NCBI GenBank assembly: GCA_018340375.1
Contig: JAFFJZ010000001.1
Coordinates: forward strand, 51,266,001 to 51,330,000
DNA from: Gonatopus flavifemur
Lineage: Eukaryota > Arthropoda > Insecta > Hymenoptera > Dryinidae
DNA: 64,000 bases
Direction of reading: 5' to 3'
Under the pieces are notes generated by a model. It did no database searches. It saw nothing but the letters and a program-made list of their open reading frames with translations, and had not been told where the DNA came from. The position numbers and the translations under genes were made by a program. Shown here in pieces: positions 45,711 through 55,509 of this stretch (positions are counted from its first letter, which is position 1; every line of letters begins with the position of its first letter).

Positions 45711-47278
45711 TAAGGGACTAACAAAAAGTATGGGAGAGTCCCAAAACTCGTACTTTCCAAAAAGACTCTCACCAAGATTTTTCCAAAATCGCTCCAATAC
45801 TTTCGCAACCTTGCCAACAGATTTTTAGCCAGATTTTTCTGAGATCCCTGTTATATAACTTCTTCTACGCGGGTGATGAGTTATCCAGTGTTGTTGATAC
45901 TAAACGACCACCCTACAAAGACTACTTGTTGGCGTTTTAAAAGACCAACTCCAATCGATTCTTCACATCTGTAATAGAAATATGCATATGATCTGTCTCC
46001 TTGGAGAAAAATTCACACGTGTACGTGAATTGGCGAGAATCATCACGATACGCAGTCATTTCTCACATTCATTGCCCTTCGTAACAGTCTACTATGAGGT
46101 GAAGGAGATTCGAATGAAAAAGAGGGATAAAAAAAGAGAAACAGATACGGTATTTGTGAGAAGAAGAGATATAAATTGAGGGGAAGAAAGAGGGAGTGAG
46201 AAGAAGAGAAAGAAGAAGAGTAAAAGTTGGGGCGAAGTGGGAAAGGTAGAAGGAACAAGGGGGGGAACGTTGTTGTCTGATTTATATAATGAAATGTCTG
46301 TAAGATGATGAGCTTGGAGAGTCGTAAGTATAGCGTTGAGGCTTGCCCCGTGACCTCTCTCTCTCTTTCTTCTCCACTTCGTCTCTTCTCTCTGTTTTCT
46401 AAAAAAGGAAAAATAAGGAAAGAAATGGAGAATAAGATAGAGGAAAGAAAAAGAGAGAAAAAAGAATCGAATGCTGTTCAAGTCGCGTGCGAGATGAATC
46501 TCGTAAGACGCTCTTTTACCAACGCAGTATACGTTACTGCATTTGCGTTATATTCCGGTAAATATGTACAAGTACCAATACGTATTTGTAGAAGAACGTG
46601 TGTTTAAGTTCACCTCCTTCAACTCGAGCGTGGATGATGATTGCCCTTGTAGTTACCCCGTGAGAGATTTCAAAGGTCTACACGTAGTAACTATCCCACC
46701 ACCTTTCTATGGGAGAATCTATACGTATACTCTTTTAACTCGACTCCAAGCCCGATAATTATATCGCCAATATTAATGTAAATAATTATCTTGTATCTCA
46801 TATTTTCTTCTCATACAAGGGATATTATTGTACGGTGATGCTTTTGAGTGAGTCGCTATGAATTTTTTTTTCCAAGATGCACGAAGAAAATGAAAGATTA
46901 ATCCCGTGTGGCAAAGACTATGATTTCATTCGTTTGTTAACACTTTGTTCAAAATAAATATACCAGAGGTTTCTAATTGCGTGATGGAGTTCGATATTTT
47001 ATTATTGTGCCAATATTCTATACACCCTTGCAGATGTGTATCAAATTACCTTGTAAAGGTATGAAATTGAACAACATAACGGTTATTCGTAATTCTTGAA
47101 GAACAATAATTCCCTGGTGGCAAGATCTTTCGTATTATGTTGTGATTTTCCTATGCAGAGCGTATGTGTTCTGTATCCTTATTTAGCTTTGGATTTTGAG
47201 AACGAAATTAATAGAAGGAAACATTGAGAAAGAATTTTTTGTAACTTTGTCATGACTGATCTTCACAAAATAACATAA
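45711..47278. other. no gene; strand-biased purine/pyrimidine stretches
   Basis: 46100-46240 and 46390-46470 are purine-rich on the plus strand, and 46350-46400 is pyrimidine-rich, so frames on both strands here (46092-46481 minus, 46305-46607 plus) are rich in Phe/Leu/Ser or Lys/Glu and look compositional. 46490-46740 is less AT-rich and may be regulatory. No recognised domain. Confidence 0.4.
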
Positions 47279-48115
47279 CCCTGGTAAAAAAACAGTCTCT
47301 CTGAATCTCTCTGCAAATTTCACGTTTCAGAGTCATTCAGGAAGATTTAGAAGAATTCAGAAACTGGTGGATTTGGAAAAATGAGGCGTTGAACTTTCCA
47401 GAAGGATTCAAAAGAATTCGAAAAGATTTAGAGGGATTATGCAAAATTCAGAGAGAAATAAATTGAGTGAAATTATTGGTTTGAAAGTTTAGAGACATTC
47501 AGGAAGTTTCATAGAGATTTGGAGATAGTTGAATTATGGAAAACTGTGCGTTGAACTTTCCAGAGGAATTCAGAGAGCAATATATTGCGTAAAATTCTCA
47601 GTCCATAATTTGAGCGGCATTTCAGGAGTTTCAGAAAGATTCAGAGACAGGTAAATTGTGAGAAATTGTGCGGTTGACTTTTCAAATGGATTCAGAGTAA
47701 TTCAAAAAGATTCAGAGGAATTCAGAAGAATTCAAAGAGAAATATATTGAGTGTAATTTTTAGTTAAAGATTTCGGAGGTATTTAGAGACTTTCATGGAG
47801 ATTTGAAGATAGGTGAATTAAGGAAAACTGTGCATTCAGGAAATTCAGAGGAATCCAGAGAGATTCATACAAATTCAGAGGAATTTAAAGAGATTTGGAC
47901 AAATTCGGAGAAACATGTGGAATTTATATAAATAAGGTTCTAAAGGATTCACAGCGATTCAAAGAGAGAAAAATTCAAAGAAAGTTGGAGAGATTCAGGA
48001 TGTATCATTATTCGACAAATATCTAACTCCCTCTGAATTATTCTGAAATTTCTCTGAATCTCTTTGAAAAATGTCCGAAAATATAGAAAGATTCAGAGAA
48101 ATCCTTTTACCAGGG
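47279..48115. mobile_element. CCCTGG...CCAGGG element of attcagagga-type tandem repeats
   Basis: Left end ccctggtaaaaaaacagtct, right end gaaatccttttaccaggg, AA on both sides (47277-47278 and 48116-48117). The interior is an imperfect tandem array: gttgaactttccagaaggat, gttgaactttccagaggaat and gttgacttttcaaatggatt mark successive units at about 47391, 47561 and 47672. Within units the word agaggaattcagag repeats. No coding frame at all. It shares the terminal word with the elements at 53812-54102 and 58683-58913. Confidence 0.75.
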
Positions 48116-48585
48116 AACGCAAATGTTCTGAGTCGCAAAATTTGGACGGTTTTTGTCCTCATATTTGATTTCATCCTGATTCATAGATATTTCGGACGGA
48201 AACAGCACTTTTTCCAGATAGTCTAAATTTCCTCTCTCGAATTTTTTCTAATGGGAACCAGCGATGGAACTAATCATTTGAGTTCGTGTAATAGGACGAT
48301 GGGCCATCAAACCCAACAATATTTTCCTCAACATACGCTCATGCATCTCATCTACTAATCACCGATAATATCACAGTATCCCGCCAATAGTCCATCAACA
48401 TTGACTCTATAAATACAGTCGAATCTTAACCCTCAACATTACACCAATCTGTACTTCATTGTCAATGTCGGGACACATCAAAAATTTTCACGAGCATTAA
48501 TATACATTACATGCATCTAGGTATACGTGGTAATTATTCCGTGTAAGTGAAGTCCCATCGAATCTGGTAATCGCTCTTTCCTCTC
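48116..48585. other. no gene; relative of the 1-300 repeat
   Basis: 48436-48476 resembles 208-250. No frame of note. Confidence 0.4.
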
Positions 48586-48843
48586 CAGTAGCGTAGCTAG
48601 GGGATTGCGGAGGGGGCGATCGCCCCAGGCGCATAAATAATGCCAGAATAAACAAATAAAAAATGTTTATGTATTGACTGGGTGCGGGAAGTGCGACCCG
48701 AGTAGTAAAATTTTCACAATTATGTATTAATGACATATAGAATTGATATTGTATTGAATTACATATACATTATATATAATTGTGAAAATCTTCCCTTATA
48801 GGCAACTTTGCCCCGAGTGCCAAATCACTCCGCTACGCCACTG
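48586..48843. mobile_element. hAT-type MITE with perfect 8-bp duplication
   Basis: Left end cagtagcgtagctaggggat, right end cactccgctacgccactg. The 8-bp flanks are identical: ttcctctc at 48578-48585 and at 48844-48851. CAGTGGCGTAGC-type ends with 8-bp duplications are characteristic of hAT elements. The interior has gggcgatcgccccaggcgca and no transposase. The minus-strand frame 48497-48736 overlaps it and is not a gene. Confidence 0.9.
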
Positions 48844-48851
48844 TTCCTCTC

Positions 48852-50114
48852 GACATATCCGAAGTACCAGCTTACAGAACTGGAATAAAACCAAAAACTC
48901 ATTTTCGCTGCTGTTCCGATACTCAACATCAATCGCGTGAAATTGAAAAAAAAGCATGATGTGTGAATTTGGCGACGGAAAAACTTGATTTTGGGATAAT
49001 CGAATCGAAGCTCCTATTCAAAGAAATTACCATGAATGCATCATAGAGTGCCTAGGCTATTCTAGAAATCCCTATTTTCATACTCGAATACTTCCATATT
49101 CATTTGGCAAAATACCAAACAGCTTCGAATTCGCATTCAATTTATCTTGCCTGACTTAACAATCCATAAACTTCATCAGGTCTTAAAACTATGTTTGAAA
49201 ACACTTGTGAAATTTTATAAGTACCAGCCAGAGAATATTAAAGGATATTGAGAAATGATAAAGTGGTGAAACAAACGGAGTTTGGGGAAGGGGAAATCGG
49301 TGAGGTCGGTGAAATGATGGTATGAGGAGCTACGATTACGATCGTCATGGTCGTATATTAGCATAGACGAAAAACAGACTCGTAAAACAGTCCGGTACTA
49401 ACTACAACTACCTCTACCAGTGTCTCCTTGAAAATAGCTTCTCATTGCGTGATTCTGACACTTCCGGTGGAGTTTATCCGTTAGGGAAAAGAAGAAAAAA
49501 TATTTTACTCCCTTTCGTACGTACATTATGTTACACTTATACAGCTCAATTATCTTCTCTTAACGACGGAATCGATATTTGTTGCATGGATTCATCATAG
49601 GTTATCAATGAAAAAACTTGGAACAATTTTCAAAAGTTGCAGGAAGACATTTTTTGAATGGTTTAATGAAGGTTTGATAAATGTTAAATGTTCATTTTGT
49701 CATGCAGAATTCATCCACTATAGTATTCAACAAAAGTAGTTGATTCTGTCGCAGAGTGTGAGCTATGGACCATTTTAATAGAAAAACTAAGTTTTTGGAC
49801 TACTGTGCATTAGTTGGGCTCATCACTTTCAACTGTTTTCACTGGATCGTTACACTAGAAAAAATATGTATTTGTCCTCTCTCCATGAAGTATTTATTTG
49901 TAGGAATTAAATATTCAATTAGATGCAAAAACTGATTACTTATGGCGAATGAATTGTTTATTTAGAAAACCAATCTATCTGGGGCAAGCATTCCATTATT
50001 TTATTCAATTGAATATCCCATCAATCTTGAGAAATATTCTATGGAGAGAGGACAAACAAACTATTTATTTGTTTGGAAGAAATGTTTTTTTCAGTGTAAA
50101 AATCGTCTATTTAA
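48852..50114. other. no gene recognised
   Basis: Short frames without domains (for example 49949-50164 plus). 49270-49420 is slightly less AT-rich. Confidence 0.45.
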
Positions 50115-50360
50115 GGGGATACCAGCGGCCTCTGACGATGCAACACAAGCCGTTTCTTTTCTGACAAATTATATGAAAATAAAGCAATAAAAGGAAACTA
50201 TCGCTCTGTACAGACCATCTTTATTGATTGAACAAGGTCTGTACAGAGCGATATTTTCCTTTTATTGCTTTACTTTCGTGTAATTTGTCAGGATAATTTT
50301 GGTTGTGTCCTTTTCTAACCAATGGGTCTGATTGCATCTTCAGGGGTCGCTGGTATCACC
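50115..50360. mobile_element. foldback MITE flanked by TTAA/TTGA
   Basis: Left end ggggataccagcggcctctg, right end caggggtcgctggtatcacc, flanked by TTAA (50111-50114) and TTGA (50361-50364). The arms pair again near the centre: aataaagcaataaaaggaaa and ctatcgctctgtacagacc against ggtctgtacagagcgatatt and ttccttttattgctttactt. Ends resemble 19527-19730 in starting GGG(G)(A/T)ATACC-like next to TTAA. Kolobok or piggyBac relatives are possible; this is inference. Confidence 0.7.
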
Positions 50361-52355
50361 TTGAGCCATCGTCATAGTTAGGTAGTTTTTTACATGCATC
50401 AGAACAGCGCGCGGCGATTTGGATGATTGATTTCGCTCATTCTCTGTAAATCAGTAGAATTTCAATAGAAATCAATACCATCTGACTTGATACCATTTCT
50501 CAGTACTTTTCATCTTTAGTTTGGAATTTGCTTGCTTGGTATTAACAACTTTGGCAGTGTAAGGTGCTGCAACTGTCATTTCAGGTGAGTGTTGCGTGGG
50601 TTCAAACCCTTGTTGTGTGTCAACTAAAAAGCTTTCCGTCAACTTCGCTATAAGCTTGTCTTACAACCTTGCGGCAATATTAGATTTTCGCATAGATTGA
50701 TTTGTAAATGAAAAGAACCAGCTCTCAAGTGTTTGGAATATTGTTCTCCATAGAATTCTTAGGTAGCAACGCAGCGCTTCCAATGCATATTTATTGTATA
50801 TTGCCACAAGTGTCCGAAGAAGCCGCCAAGTCCAAAGATTCAGTGTCACTTCATGTACCTTCACTGGAAAATAAAGCTCACGAAACTGCATTTCTCAGGC
50901 ACTTATCGCGATGTACAACTGACGCGCACTCAAAGCGCTGCGCTGCTGGTATTGATGGTATTTCCGAATCACTGTTTCATACTCAAAGCCGTTTTCCTCT
51001 CATGAGGATCTTAAATCATTTAATTTCTTAGAATACGATTGATCATGTTACCATACATATTCCATATATTATCTCCATCCCAGATACATCCCCTCTCGGT
51101 AGATCTATTTATTACCAAACTAGATTTTAGAATAACACGTGCACAGGATAATCTTTCAATCAATCAAACCGATACGCCACGATCATCAAGTCGAATTAGT
51201 ATTACGATACGTGGACAGAGAACGTTAACGGCACTAGATATCTGAGCGAGTCGCAAATTTACGGTCATGGAACATCTTTTTTTCGGAAAAAAGAAGAAGA
51301 GCAACAATAACAACACCATCGACAGAGCAGACTAGAGAAGAAGAATGGACTGCGACACAAACGCTACGTATCGAGTGAAGTAAAAAGAGATGGGCGATAG
51401 GAAAAAACGTTGACGTTGGGTGGGAAAGTGAAATAAAGAAAAAAAAAAGAAAAGCGTAAAATGAAAAAAACTTCACTCATGACACGCACAAAAATAAAAA
51501 TGATTACCTATTCGTGTGGATGCACGTGCACTACGTTGTACCTCAACCACCCCAACTGCTATTTCATACATGTATATGCGTATTATATATATATTTTCTG
51601 TTGCAGAGCCGTTACCGCGATGTTTTGTAATTTAAATTAATTGAAAAATATGCGCATTGTGTGTTGTTGGATCGTGCTGGTGTGTCGCGTTATAAAAAAA
51701 AGAGGGAGGAAGAAAAAAAGAGAAGAGAGGATGGAGTTGGGGATAAAAAAGAGAACATAAAAAGAGATAAAGGATAGACACCTATGCGAGGATGGTACAC
51801 GATCGACCTATAGTCAGGACAAATATATTTATGTATAGAAGTGTGGGTGCGTATGCGTGTGTGTGCAATCAGAGAAGAGACAGGGAGGGGTACGCTGAGT
51901 ACAACCGAAGCCAATCATTCGCGCCAGTCCGAGCAATAAGTTATTGGTTTTTCACGTGCAATTTGATTCATTATCATTCTGTTATTTATATTTGCCCGCC
52001 GTAAATGCGGATTTTGGGATACCTCACAGAGAGCCAATATCGAGAAAGTGTTGTATACGGCTTGGATGGTTTGGCATTATGAGAATTCAGAAGATAGGAA
52101 TTGTTCCTTGCTTTTATCAATCAGTTGCCGATTTTATCGTCGAGTTGGAAATGGAGAATTATCCTCTTCTTATCAAAATCAAGGAATATTTCTTCAATGC
52201 TTCAAACAGGCGTACCGAAGGGACAGTAACGGCCCTTCCCTGGCATTGCGCAGCCATCAGAAGTCCAATCGGAATGCCATTAATCATAGTTCGTCAGATT
52301 AAGTGAAAAAAAAATGAAATGTTGACGTCCTTTTGAAAGCCTGATTTTATCCGTA
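50361..52355. other. no gene recognised
   Basis: 50570-50610 (aggttgagtgttgcg-like, with gggttcaaacccttg) has a B-box-like word gttcaaaccc. 51250-51480 and 51700-51780 are purine-rich, giving Phe/Leu/Ser-rich frames on the minus strand. 51900-52310 has base composition closer to coding DNA, with overlapping frames of 120 and 84 codons (51944-52306, 52048-52302), but I recognise no domain, so it is only a weak candidate exon. Confidence 0.35.
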
Positions 52356-53165
52356 CATAGAGAAAAAAAAAATTTGCTGTGACAGTAAAATCTAATTTTG
52401 CTGGAGCAGCAAATTTTTTGCTGTGACAGCAATCTACTTGCTATCACAGGAATCATGTTGGCTACGGCAGCGATTTTTTTAATGTGGCAGCAAAAAACGT
52501 GCGCTCCTTCAGCCGATTTTCAGTGTTATACAGGGTGTCTCAAATAAGAAAAGTCACGCGAATATCTTCGCTGGGGAATTGTTCGAGGTGATGACAGGTT
52601 TGACCTTGAAATGAGTTTTCAAGGTATTTGAAGATGTCACAACATTTCTTCAAACGGAACCCCTTCATTTTTCCAGTGGATTCATATTCTACATGGAAAA
52701 ACACAAAAATTTTACTTGAGGCATTCTTCTATCACAATCGTACTTTTGAAGATATGGCCAACAGTGAACCCTCCCAGCGAGAGTGTGTTTCTCTTACAAA
52801 CTATCAATGATGGAGGAATTTTATGGAGGAATCAAAATGTTTAATGCCATACCTGTGGAGATGAGGCGATGCGATGATCTTGTAATATTTCAACGTGAAA
52901 TGGAAGGATTCATTAGAATATCGGTTCCTATTATGTGAGATATTCGATGTCCTAGTGAAAAATAAACATATATGACCCATACATAATTCATACACAATAC
53001 ATATATAATCCTTATATGGTATATACATGAAAACCTGTGGAATCGTATATAATCCATATATAATCTATATAAAATCCATATACAATCCATATATGATCAA
53101 TATATAATGTATATATAATCCATGTATGGAGAATGTTTCATATATAGCAGAATTCGTTTACATAT

Positions 53166-53420
53166 CCCTAGCAAAAAACGATCATATATGTCCTATATAT
53201 AATTATCGGATTTTATATAAGTATTATTGGAATTCATATATAGTCATGTATAGTTATATATGGAGCTATATATAAAATTGGAAGTAACCATATATAGTGA
53301 AAATAACTTCTCATATATAGTCACATATATAACTATATATGATTATATATGAATTTCAATCATACTTATATAGAATCCAATAATTGTATATAGGGCATAT
53401 ATAATCCTTTTTCACTTGGG
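53166..53420. mobile_element. CCCTAGCAAAAAA foldback, AT duplication
   Basis: Left end ccctagcaaaaaacgatcat, right end aatcctttttcacttggg, AT at both flanks (53164-53165 and 53421-53422). The arms are AT-rich and pair almost to the centre (attatcggattttatataag against cttatatagaatccaataat). The uninterrupted site in the copy at 26647-27017 reads ttcacatgtatgggaaagtc where this one reads tttacat/atgtgggaaaatc. Confidence 0.8.
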
Positions 53421-53577
53421 ATGTGGGAAAATCTTGCATTACATATGAATTATATGTATATGGGTCATATACGGGCCATACATGCATTCAATATGGATTA
53501 TGTACGGATTATATATGGCCACATATGACCATATATGAATTTTATATGGATCGCATATGATTTATGTATGTTCTCAT

Positions 53578-53739
53578 CAGGGATGGGCAGCCTCAATTAC
53601 GTTTTGTACTTGAAGTACTTTCTTCTGTCAAGTACTTTCCTATTTCCATAAAATAGAGAATTTGAATGTTAAATTAGAAAGTACTCGACAAGAAAAAGTA
53701 CTTCAAGTACAAAAAAGTGATTGAGGCTGCCCATCTCTG
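53578..53739. mobile_element. 162-bp hAT-type MITE, 8-bp duplication
   Basis: Left end cagggatgggcagcctcaat, right end attgaggctgcccatctctg; the arms go on pairing through tgtacttgaagtactttctt. The 8-bp flanks are gttctcat (53570-53577) and gttcttat (53740-53747), 7 of 8 identical. The undisturbed copy at 26990-27010 reads tatgttcttatatgattc, confirming a single gttcttat at the empty site. CAGGGATGGGCA is a typical hAT end. Confidence 0.9.
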
Positions 53740-53811
53740 GTTCTTATATGATTCATTTTCACTAGGGTGTATAAAAATAGCCGAAAAGGCTAATAAAGAT
53801 CAATCAATCAA

Positions 53812-54102
53812 CCCTAGTAAAAAGGGATTATATTATATATGGTCTATATATAATTATTGAAGTTTATATAGGTATTATAGAGATTTATATAAGGACATAT
53901 ATAGTTATATATGGAGCTATACATAAAAACTTGAATTGTTATATTTAGTAAAAAATCTAAATAATTCTTTTCATATATAATTATTTCAAATTCCATATAT
54001 ACCACTATATATAACTATATATGTGCATATATAAATTTCAATAATACTTATATAAACTTCAATAATTATATATACACCATATATAATCCTTTTTTACTAG
54101 GG
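53812..54102. mobile_element. CCCTAGTAAAAA...TTTTTACTAGGG foldback, AA duplication
   Basis: Left end ccctagtaaaaagggattat, right end ataatccttttttactaggg, AA on both flanks (53810-53811 and 54103-54104). The arms pair along their length (tatatataattattgaagtt against aacttcaataattatatata). It is a close relative of 53166-53420 and sits in the same host element. Confidence 0.85.
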
Positions 54103-54317
54103 AATATTGAGAATAAGTAAACACTGAACCCAAAATTGACAGATTTTAAGAATGTTCGATTTATTTTGATTCATGTGGATTTTCTTATTTGGGACACCCT
54201 GTATGTAGAATAGCAAACAAATTTTGCTGGAGAAGTCAACATTTTCTGCTACTACAGCTGAAAAAATCGGTGTCATAGCAAACATGATTGCTATCACAGA
54301 AAATTTTTTTTTCCGTG

Positions 54318-54559
54318 CACGGAAAAAAGAAAATGGAGAAATTTACCGTATAGGATGACAACGCGTCGCTTCGAGTCTTGAAATGGGAATTTTTACAAAA
54401 TATATTGTCGGATCCTTCACATTTCAAGTGAGAAATAGATTTTTCTCCTATGATGTGAATTATTTGACAAGATATTTTGTAAAAATTTCCATTCAAAGGC
54501 CTTTGAAGCGACGCGTTGTCATCCTATACGGCAAATTTCTCCATTTTCTTTTTTCCGTG
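54318..54559. mobile_element. MITE with ~55-bp arms, TG duplication, inserted in the end of another element
   Basis: Left end cacggaaaaaagaaaatgga, right end tccattttcttttttccgtg. The arms agree over about 55 bp (accgtataggatgacaacgc against gcgttgtcatcctatacggc; gtcgcttc against gaagcgac). TG flanks both sides (54316-54317 and 54560-54561). The left TG is the terminal dinucleotide of the outer element 52356-54317, so the two ends read ccgtgcacgg. Frames on both strands here are mirror images of the arms. Confidence 0.85.
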
Positions 54560-54561
54560 TG

Positions 54562-55505
54562 TAATACATCGACAAATCAGAATTGAATCAGGTCGGAAAA
54601 AAGTTAACATGAAATTGGAAGATAGTTTTGAAAATCCAAACTCGGGGAGATTAGGGAGAGAAATAAGATGAAATCTGATTTCCTCTGTAATACACAACGA
54701 ATTACAATCGAATCAAGTCTCACTTTTTGACTAGAAAATTTTAAGATCGATTCAAAATCACATTGATTTTTAATCAGCTTTTGCACAATTCAGTGTCAAA
54801 TTCTGAACATTCCTCGAAGTTTTCATAAATGCTTGATTAACGAATCATAAAAGGCTTCACATCAAAACATTATTATTCATTCTGTTCTGAATTTGTAAAG
54901 ATAATCTGAAATTATTTCACACGTGAATTTTATCGTTTATATTAATGATGACATTTTTTTGTGCAGAGATCTCGATTGTACGTAAGGGGTTTTTGTACGA
55001 ATCCTGATTGCATGCATTACAACTGTACATAAAAATTTTCATTCGTTCAAATCATTCTCCTTTCTCGTATGCAGCTTGCTGGGGTATGTAATTTCTCAAT
55101 TCAAACAATGTCCTGCATTCACTCGTGCGTGATATTACGATATTTGAAAATTTAACTGCATATCTACGTCTCTTGAGATTTTTGTTCTGTGCGCAGAATA
55201 TTTTGAATTAGATTTTTCGATAACTGTTTTTACAAGATATATTATGTGCAAAATAAAAAATATAGCATGACAGTACTGATACCAAAGTATTTCGAAGAAT
55301 TTTCAACTTGAATTATCATCACTTCAACCCGATATTTCAAAAAGTCCCAACAAACACGAAGAAAAAGGAGTAGCGATAATCACCAAGCGAATAGTACGCG
55401 GATGGAAATCAAGATTCAAGAATGACCACATTTCTACTGGATTGACAAGATACGAGAAAATACTCCTGTTATTGTTAGGCCGTGTATTGAAAATGAATGA
55501 TTTGC
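54562..55505. other. no gene recognised
   Basis: AT-rich, with short frames only (54604-54786 and 55324-55545, both minus). Nothing specific seen. Confidence 0.45.
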
Positions 55506-55509
55506 TTAA

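Larger units (their letters stand above)
52951..53766. mobile_element. CATATATG-rich foldback, second copy, nested
   Basis: Left end cctagtgaaaaataaacata, right end tgattcattttcactagg, GT on both sides (52949-52950 and 53767-53768). The body is made of catatatgacccatac and related words and aligns with 26647-27017. It has taken two further insertions (53166-53420 and 53578-53739), both of which can be checked against the copy at 26647-27017. Minus-strand frames 52804-53090 read the repeat. Confidence 0.75.
52531..54201. mobile_element. CAGGGTGTCYCAAATAAG element, TA duplication
   Basis: Left end cagggtgtctcaaataagaa then aagtc; right end read backwards cagggtgtcccaaataagaa then aatcc. TA flanks both sides (52529-52530 and 54202-54203). 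The empty site can be read in the copy at 20318-20687: cagtattatatacagaatag there corresponds to cagtgttaTA[insertion]TAtgtagaatag here. The TA target points to the Tc1/mariner superfamily. Its own sequence (52531-52950, 53767-53811 and 54103-54201) holds a 60-codon frame at 52628-52810 with no recognisable domain, so it is non-autonomous. Confidence 0.8.
52356..54561. mobile_element. outer GCT-N5-AGC element of a four-level nest, TA duplication
   Basis: Left end catagagaaaaaaaaaattt with TA before it (52354-52355). Its units gctgtgacag, gctggagcagc and gctgtgacagc start at 52376, 52400, 52420, 52440, 52461 and 52503, mostly 20-22 bp apart. The right end ttttttttccgtg stops at 54317 and is followed by an inserted element (54318-54559) that duplicated the terminal TG; past that insertion comes TA (54562-54563), which restores the matching flank. 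The middle is filled by the element 52531-54201. Compared with the uninterrupted copies at 20318-20687 and 21188-21537, the body is otherwise collinear. Confidence 0.75.

Noticed and set aside
46092..46607. Frames of 129 (minus) and 100 (plus) codons around 46.1-46.6 kb
   Set aside because: Strand-biased purine/pyrimidine runs produce Phe/Leu/Ser-rich and Lys/Glu-rich products; no gene support.
47279..48115. attcagagga array as a simple satellite
   Set aside because: It is bounded by CCCTGG/CCAGGG inverted ends and an AA duplication, so it is better described as an element with a tandem interior.
51944..52306. Two overlapping plus-strand frames (120 and 84 codons) as a possible exon
   Set aside because: Composition is somewhat coding-like but neither frame shows a known motif or convincing splice sites; kept only as a weak remark.
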